From Marchantia polymorpha subsp. ruderalis (taxonomy: Eukaryota; Streptophyta; Marchantiopsida; Marchantiales; Marchantiaceae): a DNA stretch of 64,000 bases. Under the pieces are notes generated by a model, which worked only from the letters and a program-made list of their open reading frames with translations, made no database searches and was not told where the DNA came from. Shown one piece after another: positions 34,992 to 44,166 of this stretch; position 1 is the first letter of the stretch; each line of letters begins with the position of its first letter. The stretch spans positions 4,088,001-4,152,000 of the forward strand of contig AP031359.1 in assembly GCA_037833965.1 (NCBI GenBank), in the 5' to 3' direction. The translations under genes were made by a program, and so were the position numbers.

Positions 34992-35283
34992 ACTGCAAGC
35001 ATGCGTACTCCTCATTCTCATACGAGCTAGTGTTCTGGTTTGCAATCCGCTACGCCGATCAAAAACTTCCAAAACCGAAGATGTTTGTGATTTTCTTTCT
35101 TTCTTTGTAGGTCGTTCCTCAACGTCATCGTCAGACATGTCAACTTAGGCCGAAGGCTGCGCAGGTTCAACGTCATCATCGTCACTGACAACTTCGTTTT
35201 CTTCTAAAGCTCCTTCGTTTTCATATCCAACAATCTCTCTCTTAAACGGGAATTTCTGATTCTTTTCCTTTGTCAACAATCCC
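34992..35283 (-). pseudogene. Fragment of the old LTR gene, end of N-terminal domain
   Basis: The minus strand reads LLTKEKNQKFPFKREI, the end of the N-terminal domain, then an acidic patch and KKERKSQ. It continues the N-terminal domain at 44167-44790, whose last residues are FYQGMG. The cut falls in the codons for G-L of MGLLT, where ATCCC (35279-35283) is repeated at 44167-44171. Confidence 0.85.
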
Positions 35284-35715
35284 TGTGGTAACACACTTTT
35301 TGTTTTTTTTGCAGAATTTAAACAATTTTAGAAAACTAGTACCGAAGCAGTGTTTGTAGTTAGAAAAGGGTACGTTAAATAGAGTGGATTGATGAGATCG
35401 TCACGAGGTCACGAAGAATCGCGTAGTCGGATGTACCAACGCCAATGTCTTCGGCGCCTTCGGCAAAAGCTCCTTTTCTGAGGTGTCTCTACTCACGCGC
35501 TTCCAGCGTATAAGGAAGCTACGCTTCCGGCGCAGACACTCCAGGAGGAGGTTTTGCTAAAGACGTCAGAAGAAGGGCCCGGACCTCTAAAGGCGTCCGA
35601 GCATGAGTGCGCCTTCGGCGATACGCCGCTAGCGCGGAAAGGGAAAACCTTCATAACGATCGGAATACACGGTAGATCCAGTTGGTTGAAGTCGCATTAG
35701 AAAGAGCTCGGGACG

Positions 35716-35729
35716 CTCGTTCTAACGAG
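35716..35729. promoter_or_regulatory. Conserved inverted-repeat motif CTCGTTCTAACGAG in the LTR leader
   Basis: Arms CTCGTT and AACGAG flank CT, and the motif is followed by CCAAGAGCGTTGGAGATAG. The same block is found at 39750-39763, on the opposite strand near 23697-23712, 34848 and 45049, and in diverged form at 30927 and 46350. It is one of the few leader segments conserved across subfamilies, so a regulatory or RNA-structural role is likely. Which role is unknown. Confidence 0.6.
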
Positions 35730-36121
35730 CCCAAGAGCGTTGGAGATAGATCAGGGACGGAGAAGTTATGAGCGTCGGAAAACTCGTAGCCGGACATGCG
35801 CCGTTCGCGCTAGGGTTCACAGCAAAAAAGGACTCCCGTACGCCCTCGGCGATGCGCCTTCGGCGGAATCGCGCGCTCATGGGAGGAAACCAACTCAGAG
35901 TCGGAAGCGCCTTTGGCGACTGCTCATGGAAGGAAAGCGCCTGTCGGATGTACGCCTCCGACGTGGCGCTGATGGCCGGATGCGCTGGCATGATATGCGC
36001 CGTCAGCAATGGACGAGGCATAAAGGACAAAATAAGCGGTACGAATACGCGCCGGCGTAATTCGCTCCGACTGGATGTGCGCCTCCAGCAAGGCGCCGAC
36101 GGATAAGGAACACGCCAGCGG

Positions 36122-36216
36122 CGTGTATACGTCGGCTATGTTGTGTTTCCCTAACCCGTCCATCGCCTCCGGTGATGGACGGGTTAGGGAAACACAACAT
36201 AGCCGACGTATACACG
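36122..36216. repeat. Perfect 43-bp inverted repeat inside the R4 5' LTR
   Basis: The left arm 36122-36164 is the exact reverse complement of the right arm 36174-36216, with nine bases between. One mismatch and two more pairs reduce the loop to TCC. In the 3' LTR only the right-arm sequence is present (about 40172-40214), so the left arm arose by an inverted copy after or during replication of this element. Confidence 0.92.
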
Positions 36217-36538
36217 GCGGCGGACTCGAGTCCGGAAGACGGCGGCGGCGGGAGAATTCAACATTCACGCATGCGAATGCGCGCAGTGCGGAGATGTGAA
36301 TTCGCGCATGCAAAGGGCGAACCGTTAGGCCGTATAGCCGGCTGCGTACGTTGTAACCAGTAAGAACGTTGAACGTTCTTGAATTCGGAGAAGAAAAGAC
36401 TGCTCTCCAGTCTCATTCTCTCATTCTTGATTCTGCGAGTTCCAGCTTCCAGGACTGAGCAGAAGCGAGATCAGTCACACAGAGGGGATTGTCGACCCAA
36501 GTGACTGCTGCGAACTACAGCTCAGTCTAGATAAAGGC

Positions 36539-39280
36539 TTGAAGGTGTCAAGCCAGGTACAAGGAGAAGAGTTGAACAGGGTAAAGGCGTTTCTTTGCCA
36601 GTATGAGGATGTCTTCGCATGGAAGATTGAAGACATGAAAGGCATACCTGCAAGGTATGGGGAGCACAGGATCGACTTGTTGGACGAGGCAGTTCCGGTT
36701 CGCCAACGCCAATACAGGCTCAACCCAAAATATTCATTATTGGTGAAGGACGAAATCGATAAGTACCTGAGCGCAGGGATCATCTACCCGGTACTCAGTA
36801 GCGAGTGGGTGTCGCCTATCGTAATCGTGCCCAAGAAACTGACGGGTAACATCAGGGTGTGCCAGGACTTCCGAAAGCTGAACGCAGCAACGAGGAAGGA
36901 CCATCACCCTCTTCCTTTCACGGACTCTATTTTGGACCATGTCGCAGGGCATGAATGCTACAGTTTCCTAGACGGATTCTCAGGCTACAACCAGGTGTTC
37001 ATCAGGGAACAGGACAAGGACAAAACAACCTTCACGACCGACTAGGGAACCTATGCTTATCACAAGATGCCTTTCGGGCTGTGCAACGCGCCAGCGACGT
37101 TCCAGCGGATGATGACAAACATCTTCCAAGAGCACCTGAGGAAGTTCCTGGAAATTTTCATCGATGACTTTTGTGTCTTCGGTAAGAGGTTGGAGCACCT
37201 TAACCATCTTCGGAAGACGTTTGACAGATGTAGGGAGAGCAGCTTGTCCTTGCACCCTGAGAAGTGTTTTTTCTTCATGACCAGCGGAATCCTGCTGGGG
37301 CACAGAGTTTCGTCCGATGGCATTGCAGTGGATGTAGAGAAGGTGAAGATTATTCTTGAACTTCAGCCGCCGACGAACCTGCGTGAGTTGAGGGCCTTCC
37401 TTGGCCATGTAGGCTATTACAGAAGGTTCATAAATATGTACGCCATCTTGGCAGCCGATCTGACGAAGCTGCTTAAGAAGGAGGAACCCTATGTGTGGGG
37501 CAAGGAGCAACAGCTGGCCTTTAAAACACTCAAAGCCAAACTGACGACTGCTCCGGTTCTGAGAAGTCCGGATTGGAACAGACCTTTCCATGTCTATGTA
37601 GACACGTCGGCATTTGCAATCGGAGTGGTTCTCAGTCAGAAGGACGATAACAAGAAGGACTACCCGATTTACTTCGCGAGCCGTCAGTTGTTAGCAGCAG
37701 AGAAGAAGTACACGACAACTGAGAGGGAGGCGTTGGGAATGGTGTACTCCTGTAAGAAGTTCAGACATTATTTAATCTGCTACGAGTTCGTGTTTCATGT
37801 GGATCATTACGCCTTACAGCACCTGGTGAAGAAGGCGGATCTGTCCGGACGAATTGCCATGTGGGTACTACTGCTGCAGGAATTCACCTACACTGTGCAG
37901 ACTAGGAAGGGCGTTCACCATGAGAACGCGGACTACCTCTCCAGACTATGGACCGAACCCATAGAAGAGGAAGTAGTGGATGATTTTCCCGACGAACAAC
38001 TTTTTCAGTTGTCCGCCAGCCATGAGTCCAGGTACGCGGACTTATACAGGTTTCTGCTCACACTCCAATGTCCGGAAGGATTGGATGCGGAGCAGCGCAC
38101 AGTCTTCGTTCATAAAGCGGGACCTTACCAGCTCCAACAGGGGGTCTTATTCAAGAAAATGGCAGATGAGAGGCTGTGCAGATGCTTAGAGGAGTCCGAA
38201 GTTCCGCGAGTCGTTAAGGCCATGCACACAGAGGACGCTGGTGGTCATTACGCCACCAGGAATACAGTGACCAAAATTGTGAATGCAGGATACTGGTGGC
38301 CGACGATGTTCAAAGATGTACACGACTACGTTCGCAAATGCGATAGCTGCCAGAGGACGGGAAGGCCGACTCCGACCACGAGATGGCCTCTGACACCGAT
38401 CATGCCCTTGGCACCATTTGAAAAATGGGGGATCGACTTCGTGGGACCAATACAACCTGTCACTAAAGGCACGCGCAGGCGCTACATATTGGTAGCAACA
38501 GACTATGCGACCAAGATGGTGGAAGCAGAGGCCACAAGGCACGACGACGCAGCAGCAGTAGCACGGTTCCTATTCGAATCAATCATCACACGCTACGGGT
38601 GCCCACTAGAAATAGTCAGTGACAGGGGAACGCACTTTCTGAATCAGGTGATAGAAAGTTTGACGCGGCACTTCCAGATTAAGCATCGGAAGACTACTCC
38701 ATACAACCCCAAGGCGAATGGTCTGACAGAGAAGTCCAATGGATTGCTCTGTAAGATACTCCTCAAGGTGACTGTGAATCATGCTCACGACTGGGACACC
38801 AAGCTACCGGCCGCCTTATGGGCATACAGAACGGCAGAAAAAGTCACCACCAGGCAAACACCTTACTTTATGGTTTATGGGCAGCATCCAATCTTACCCA
38901 TCGAATTCGAGATACCCACCAGGAGGACCTTAGATCAGAGAAGGCTGGATGCGGAAGAAAGTCAGGCCTATCGACTGCAAGAAGTACTGGCACTGGAGGA
39001 AAGACGTCAAGAGGCCGAAGATCGAACAAAGCAACTACAGCTCAGGCGGAAGGAGAAGTACGATCGAAGACTCAAACCAGTACTACTTGAGAAGGGCGAC
39101 TTGGCTCTGCTCTACGATAGCAAACATGCTAGATTTCCAGGCAAGCTACACTTGAGATGGATGGGACCTTACAAGCTGATCGAAGTTTTCCCCAATGGCT
39201 CAATCCAACTCGCAGAACTGACAGGAAAATGGCTAGGCACCCGCGTGAACGGGTGGCGTCTGAAGAAATACCACGTGTAA
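36539..39280 (+). CDS. R4 pol: reverse transcriptase, RNase H and integrase (one stop codon)
   Basis: The frame is open from 36539 to 39280 except for TAG at 37043-37045, where related copies have Trp (TD-W-TYAYHKMPFG). RT motifs are QDFRKLNAATRKDHH, SFLDGFSGYNQV, FGLCNAPATFQ and the catalytic FIDDF. RNase H shows YVDTSAFAIGVV, TEREALGMVYSC and VDHYALQHL. The integrase zinc site is MHTEDAGGHYATRN...CDSCQ, the core is GIDFVGPI, SDRGTHF and NGLTEKSN (D, D, E), and the C-terminus has WMGPYKL and NGWRLKKYHV, with no chromodomain. This is the Athila/Tat-like type. Protease and gag are missing, so it could act only with helper proteins. Confidence 0.93.
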
Positions 39281-39304
39281 ATGTTCGCGTGGGCGCTCAC
39301 AATT

Positions 39305-39315
39305 GAGGAGGGGGG
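39305..39315 (+). promoter_or_regulatory. Polypurine tract of R4
   Basis: GAGGAGGGGGG lies 25 bases after the pol stop and two bases (CA) before the LTR start TGTGGTAAC at 39318. This is the expected place for the plus-strand primer, and it fixes the LTR 5' boundary independently of the repeat comparison. Confidence 0.88.
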
Positions 39316-40659
39316 CATGTGGTAACACACTTTTTGTTTTTTTTGCAGAATTTAAACAATTTTAGAAAACTAGTACCGAAGCAGTGTTTGTAGTTAGAAA
39401 AGGGTACGTTAAATAGAGTGGATTGATGAGATCGTCACGAGGTCACGAAGAATCGCGTAGTCGGATGTACCAACGCCAATGTCTTCGGCGCCTTCGGCAA
39501 AAGCTCCTTTTCTGAGGTGTCTCTACTCACGCGCTTCCAGCGTATAAGGAAGCTACGCTTCCGGCGCAGACACTCCAGGAGGAGGTTTTGCTAAAGACGT
39601 CAGAAGAAGGGCCCGGACCTCTGAAGGCGTCCGACCATGAGTGCGCCTTCGGCGATGCGCCGCTAGCGCGGAAAGGGAAAACCTTCATAACGATCGGAAT
39701 ACACGGTAGATCCAGTTGGTTGAAGTTGCATTAGAAAGAGCTCGGGACGCTCGTTCTAACGAGTCCAAGAGCGTTGGAGATGGATCAGGGACGGAGAAGT
39801 TATGAGCGTCGGAAAACTCGTAGCCGGACATGCGCCGTTCGCGCTAGGGTTCACAGCCGGAAAGGACTCCCGTACGCCCTCGGCGATGCGCCTTCGGCGG
39901 AATCGCGCGCTCATGGGAGGAAACCAACTCAGAGTCGGAAGCGCCTTTGGCGACTGCTCATGGAAGGAAAGCGCCGGTCGGATGTACGCCTCCGACGTGG
40001 CGCTGATGGCCGGATGCGCTAGCATGATATGCGCTGTCAGCAATGGACGAGGCATAAAGGACAAAATAAGCGGTACGAATACGCGCCGGCGTAATTCGCT
40101 CCGACTGGATGTGCGCCTCCAGCAAGGCGCCGACGGATAAGGAACACGCCAGCGGCGACGCACCTCCGGTGATGGACGGGTTAGGGAAACACAACATAGC
40201 CGACGTATACACGGCGGCGGACTCGAGTCCGGAAGACGGCGGCGGCGGGAGAATTCAACATTCACGCATGCGAATGCGCGCAGTGCGGAGACGTGAATTC
40301 GCGCATGCAAAGGGCGAACCGTTAGGCCGTATAGCCGGCTGCGTACGTTGTAACCAGTAAGAACGTTGGACGTTCTTGAATTCGGAAAAGAAAAGACTGC
40401 TCTCCAGTCTCATTCTCTCATTCTTGATTCTGCGAGTTCCAGCTTCCAAGATTACGCGCAAGGGCGGAGAGACCTGCAGTGAGAGGAGAGAGTGCGGAGA
40501 CGAGTTGCGCAAGGATCTTGACAGACCTTGGAGAGAATTGCGAGTAGCGAACTTGAGCGTGAGCGAAGAGAGAGTGAGCAGTCAGTGCTTGGCCGACGCG
40601 CAGTGGCGATTGTGAGAGGGCGAGCGAAAGGGAGAACGTTTGTGTGTGCAGGAAACGCA

Positions 40660-43200
40660 ATGTCGAAGGTTCCCCAGCTGCGAGTGTCTCCCCTCAGGGT
40701 GCCGCAGATCGGTCTACGCGCATTTCAAGATGTGCTGCTGGGGCTGAAGCTCGATTTCCTCCTGTGGGGGTGGAACTGGACATGTCTGGAGATGGTGCGC
40801 GAGTATCTGCAGGAGAGACACAAGCCCTCACGCGGATTCCGTCCACATCCAGAAAGATGGGACATTTGTGACTGGGCGCAGGTGTTGGGCAGGTGTGCTG
40901 GCGAGGAAGGGTATCTCCTCTTCAAGGCCGATAGCGTGAAGGTGTCCCAGGAGGAAGAAATCTCCTACAATGAGCTCTTCAAAGTTGCCAGGCATCCCAA
41001 GAACGGTTTCCGGACACGGGATTACAAAGATCGATTGCGGAGAAATGTCGCGATTGCATTGCTGCAGATATTGCAGCCGACCAAGACCGCTTACATGCAT
41101 GGTTGGCAGGTAGGATTTGTGGAGCTAGTGTTGTCAGGAGCTCCTGTGCATTGGGCACGGCTCCTGTGGAAGGTGACGCGCCAACATGCGCAAGAAGAGA
41201 AAGGAGGAACCCTCAATCATCTTTCGCTTTACCTGATTGTGTTTTATCGGGCGATGGGTTGTTTGACAAATTCAGAGCGGACACGGTTTCCGCTGCTGAC
41301 CCGGATCTATCCAGGTAGATACTCACGGGAGGCCGAAGTAGACACGGATCCGGACGAGGAACCTGCCAGTCCGCCTCCGGCTCCGGCCCCAGCAAGAGCA
41401 GCAGAAGAACGTCGAAGTGAGCGCATTCCGCGAAAGCGGAAGTGGGATGAGAGACCTGAGGACAGGCAGCCGGAAGTGCCAGCTGCGCCGACTCGTGGTT
41501 GGCCCACCCACGAGCCTCACAGTCGACCAAAACAGAGGGCACGCAAAATGCCAACTAGTACTGAGGAGACCGGGCGTACTCCGGTCCGGCGGAATCCCAC
41601 GCAGGAGGAGATAATCGCGCAGATTCTAGGGAAGTCGACAAATACCTCTACGCAGAAGGCACCAATGCCTTCGGAAGGAGATGGACGGACTGACAGTCGG
41701 CCGACTACGAGTCGGGCGACTGAAGGTCGACAAGCGGAAGGAAGGCCAACTGAGCGGCGCGTTGAACCGGACAGCAGGCCGGAAGGAGAAGAGAGTTTGG
41801 CTGACGAGCCAACAACCCTCAGAAGGTCGCCTTCGGCGGAAGGCACTTCTGGGAAAACGCCACCAGCAAGCAGGCCAAGTGGAGTGAAGACGCGCAGGGT
41901 GTATCCGACTCCCAGTCGGACAACTGCGAGTCGGTCAACAGAGAGTCGGCCGGATTCGCCGACTGCGAGACGGACAGGACCGGCGACCAGTGTGCGGACG
42001 CCTTCGGCGGACGCACCTTCAGCGAAGACACCTTCCGCGCAGATTGCGCCGGAAGGGCAGGCAGCAGAAGCGGGCGGTGCAAGGGTGGCAGAAGTCACTG
42101 CGGCGTCGACCCCTTCGGAAACCGAAGATCGAGCCGCAACAGGGGCTCAAGCAGTGGGATCCCCCACTGCCTTGGATATTTTAGCAGGCAGTGGAGTGGC
42201 AGTCGCAGCGGAAGCTGCTGCGCGCCACAGTTCCAGGGAGTCGCCAAGGGATTTAGTGGCGATTGAAATCCTCGAGACTGAGGATGAGACGAGCTCGGAA
42301 GAGCAGGAAGCGGACTCTGTGCAGAAAACGCCAACAGGGGTGTTGTGCGAGCAGATAGTCCCTCTCCTGCGATATCTGGATCGCAAGACATCCAAGTACT
42401 CGGGTACTGGAAAACCGCAGTCTTATGTGGAGACTGTCAAGCGCAGGACGAGGAGCAAGGTGGCCACTTGGGCCTCTAGGTGCCAAGTATATGTGGAAAG
42501 GAACACCGCCCTCCGACAACACCTGGCGGTCACACAGAAGCTATACCAAGCCTTGCAGCAGCAGAGGGAGAATGCGGCGACGAAAAGCCAGGCGGAGGCC
42601 GAGCTAATGCGGGCAAAGATCGAGTCAGAATTGCAGGAAGAGCGGAGACAAAACCGCATCCTAGCAGCAGAGCTTGCGCGCCAGACGCGCGCCTTGGAAG
42701 AAAGTCAAAGAGCCCGCAAGGAGGATGAGGAGTTGTTGCGCAATTTGCAATCCGAGTGCTCGGATTTGCGGGCGCAGCGTGCGGAAGCGGAAATGCAGCT
42801 AGCAGAGTTGGAAGGCAGCTGCCGGGCGCGAGAAGAGTTGGCGACGCGGGTGACTCACTGTCTAAAAGGATACGCCCATTGGGAGGTGGCAGCTCAAGAG
42901 AGGATCACACTCAGGGAGTTCGAGCTTCGGGCGGCGGCTTTGACGGAGGGTGACAGTCGGAGTCGGCGGCGAGTAGCGAGGAAATTAGAAACCTTCTTGT
43001 CGGGTGCGCGCGACACTATGGCGCACTTAGAGTCGGAAGTCACTGCAGCCCTCCGACGCCTGGGGTTGCGCAGCCGGTCGGAAGACTGGCAAGGTAGAGA
43101 CAGCGAGCGGAGCAGTCCGGCGCGCAGGAGGCGCAGCACCGGATCCGCCGAGTGCAGTAGTATAGTTTGGTTTCGCGCAGATGTTGCGAGTAGTAGATAG
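40660..43200 (+). CDS. Intact LTR-encoded coiled-coil protein, subfamily A (846 aa; 890 aa from upstream ATG)
   Basis: I place the start at 40660 (MSKVPQLRV) because the other A copies begin there; the frame is open back to an ATG at 40528. Approximate layout: residues 1-230 a conserved, probably helical domain (LLWGWNWTCLEMV, KNGFRTRDYKDRLRRNVA, HWARLLWK, FYRAMGCLT); 230-560 Pro/Ser/Arg/Glu-rich with basic motifs PRKRKW and RPKQRARK that could be nuclear signals; 560-607 LCEQIVPLLRYLDRKTSKY and VKRRTRSKV; 608-735 coiled coil; 726-810 HCLKGYAHWEVAAQERITLREFELRAA and RRRVARKLETFL. No signal peptide, membrane segment, zinc site or catalytic motif is evident. The domain order is kept in all subfamilies, which argues for selection on the protein. 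The function is unknown. Confidence 0.88.
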   Translation: MSKVPQLRVSPLRVPQIGLRAFQDVLLGLKLDFLLWGWNWTCLEMVREYLQERHKPSRGFRPHPERWDICDWAQVLGRCAGEEGYLLFKADSVKVSQEEEISYNELFKVARHPKNGFRTRDYKDRLRRNVAIALLQILQPTKTAYMHGWQVGFVELVLSGAPVHWARLLWKVTRQHAQEEKGGTLNHLSLYLIVFYRAMGCLTNSERTRFPLLTRIYPGRYSREAEVDTDPDEEPASPPPAPAPARAAEERRSERIPRKRKWDERPEDRQPEVPAAPTRGWPTHEPHSRPKQRARKMPTSTEETGRTPVRRNPTQEEIIAQILGKSTNTSTQKAPMPSEGDGRTDSRPTTSRATEGRQAEGRPTERRVEPDSRPEGEESLADEPTTLRRSPSAEGTSGKTPPASRPSGVKTRRVYPTPSRTTASRSTESRPDSPTARRTGPATSVRTPSADAPSAKTPSAQIAPEGQAAEAGGARVAEVTAASTPSETEDRAATGAQAVGSPTALDILAGSGVAVAAEAAARHSSRESPRDLVAIEILETEDETSSEEQEADSVQKTPTGVLCEQIVPLLRYLDRKTSKYSGTGKPQSYVETVKRRTRSKVATWASRCQVYVERNTALRQHLAVTQKLYQALQQQRENAATKSQAEAELMRAKIESELQEERRQNRILAAELARQTRALEESQRARKEDEELLRNLQSECSDLRAQRAEAEMQLAELEGSCRAREELATRVTHCLKGYAHWEVAAQERITLREFELRAAALTEGDSRSRRRVARKLETFLSGARDTMAHLESEVTAALRRLGLRSRSEDWQGRDSERSSPARRRRSTGSAECSSIVWFRADVASSR

Positions 43201-43232
43201 GATAGCGTAGTGTTAGTTAGGACCTTTGAGGG

Positions 43233-43261
43233 TATAAAGTAGATCAAGGCGTTTTGCCTTG
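43233..43261 (+). promoter_or_regulatory. TATA-like box and hairpin at the start of block T
   Basis: TATAAAG at 43233-43239 is followed by CAAGGC-gtttt-GCCTTG at 43245-43261. Equivalent pairs occur at 17105-17133 (plus), near 20165-20205 (minus) and, with AATAAAG in place of TATAAAG, in B- and C-type LTRs. If it is a TATA box, block T holds R and U5 and the LTR gene lies in U3. If it is a poly(A) signal, it would end the LTR gene's own transcript. Sequence alone cannot decide. Confidence 0.55.
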
Positions 43262-44166
43262 GGACTCTTCCAGTTTCGGAAGTGCAGATCAGGAACTCAC
43301 TTTCTTGCCGTGTTTGTGCATTTTGGTCCTGGCACCACGTAGAGAAGCTGCAGCATAGCGAAGTTACCGTATGTTGTAGTTGAAGGCCTTCGGCTGAATG
43401 TTCAGAGCTAGCACCCGGTTAGAGACTTGAGTAGTGCGGATCTGCACCTGCGGGTGATTTCTGATGCTCAGAGCCGGCTGCGAGTTAGAGACTTGAACAG
43501 TTCCCCCTTACTCCTTCGAGTGACATATCCTGATTGTACTCCTACGGGAAGTTTCCCCTGAATGCCAAAGTGAAGTTTTATTACTTCGTGTAAACCTTGG
43601 TTTGCAATTCAGGTTGTGTGTGTGTGTTACTGGATCGTGTCTCAGTTAAGTTCTCAGTCGGGTCTGCACTCCCTGCGTTTGGTGTGAGAGTCGAGGGTGA
43701 CGTCCACGGCGTATGAAGAGGCTTCGTTCCGAAGTGGGAAGTCCAGTCCGGGTACCCTACGCTAGTTCCTGGCGGAAGGGCAGTAAAAGCCGGAGTGGGA
43801 GTCACTACCTGCAGAACCTCTGAGTGAACTTTTGAGACACTTTCCTCCTGAAATCCGAAGCGGAGGTCCTGACTGACCTCCGAATTGTGCTTTTGCCAGT
43901 TTCAGGTGTGTGTGTGTGTGTGTGTGTGTGTTGAGTGACTACGCTGTACCGTGCATCCTCCGAGCATCCTCCGAGTTGAGCTCCTCCTCCGAGTCGAGCC
44001 TCCGAGTCGAGCACTGCAGTATTTCTGGGAGTGACAGTCGCCTGAGAATTCAAACTCTACAAAGTCTGTTAAACGTGACACTTTTACTCTGTGTGTTGCC
44101 TTTGTCCCTGTGGGTTCGATCTTTTTACCACCATACTGCAGTTTTAGCCTTTGGTGGGTTATTACA
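43262..44166 (+). repeat. Remainder of block T with tandem duplication and (GT)n
   Basis: Two diverged units of about 400 bases follow each other, each with a GAAGTTACC/GACGTCCAC-like part, a TTTCCCCTGAA or CTCCTGAAATC part and a (GT)n run (about 43617-43628 and 43907-43931). The last 130 bases (GGGAGTGACAG..., GTCCCTGTGGGTTCGATC, GGTGGGTTATTACA) are the most conserved piece of the family and are found at every LTR 3' end in the window. Confidence 0.7.

Larger units (their letters stand above)
35284..36451 (+). repeat. 5' LTR remnant of R4 (block X only)
   Basis: It matches 39318-40448 almost base for base from TGTGGTAACACAC to CAGCTTCCA. It lacks the LTR gene and block T, which were removed by the deletion that also took gag. 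It carries an inverted repeat (36122-36216) not present in the 3' LTR. A TTAAATAG promoter-like motif lies about 100 bases from its start. Confidence 0.9.
35284..44166 (+). mobile_element. Element R4: young giant-LTR retrotransposon with pol and an intact LTR gene
   Basis: The order is a 5' LTR remnant (35284-36451), pol (36539-39280), polypurine tract (39305-39315) and complete 3' LTR (39318-44166). ATCCC flanks it exactly at 35279-35283 and 44167-44171, and removing it restores the frame of the old LTR gene. The rest of the 5' LTR, the primer-binding site, gag and protease are gone: LTR sequence joins pol at 36451/36452. The shared 1.13 kb of the two LTRs differs by roughly 15 substitutions plus one structural change, so insertion was recent relative to its surroundings. 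Confidence 0.93.
39318..44166 (+). repeat. Complete 3' LTR of R4, 4849 bp, containing a gene
   Basis: It runs from TGTGGTAAC to GGGTTATTACA, so the ends form a short imperfect inverted repeat. Three parts are seen: block X (39318 to about 40527), the LTR gene (40660-43200) and block T (43201-44166). The 5' end is set by the polypurine tract and by the start of the 5' LTR remnant, and the 3' end by the exact ATCCC target duplication. The same 3' end precedes a primer-binding site in element R2. It is unusually long for a plant LTR and unusual in carrying a long open frame. Confidence 0.93.

Noticed and set aside
35284-40448. A simple element with 1.13-kb LTRs at 35284-36451 and 39318-40448
   Set aside because: The flanks of that pair do not match (ATCCC against AGATT), while the pair 35283/44167 matches exactly and restores the host reading frame. 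The similarity ends at 36451 because of a deletion, not because the LTR ends there.
40660-43200. An env-like or superantigen-like protein
   Set aside because: There is no signal peptide, transmembrane segment or similarity that I can recognise. The parallel with the mammary tumour virus is only the location in the LTR.
40660-43200. A captured host gene with introns
   Set aside because: The frame is continuous, no splice signals are needed, and every copy in the window lies in the same LTR position.
43906-43932. (GT)n runs as independent microsatellites
   Set aside because: They occur at the same place in most block T copies and are part of the LTR.
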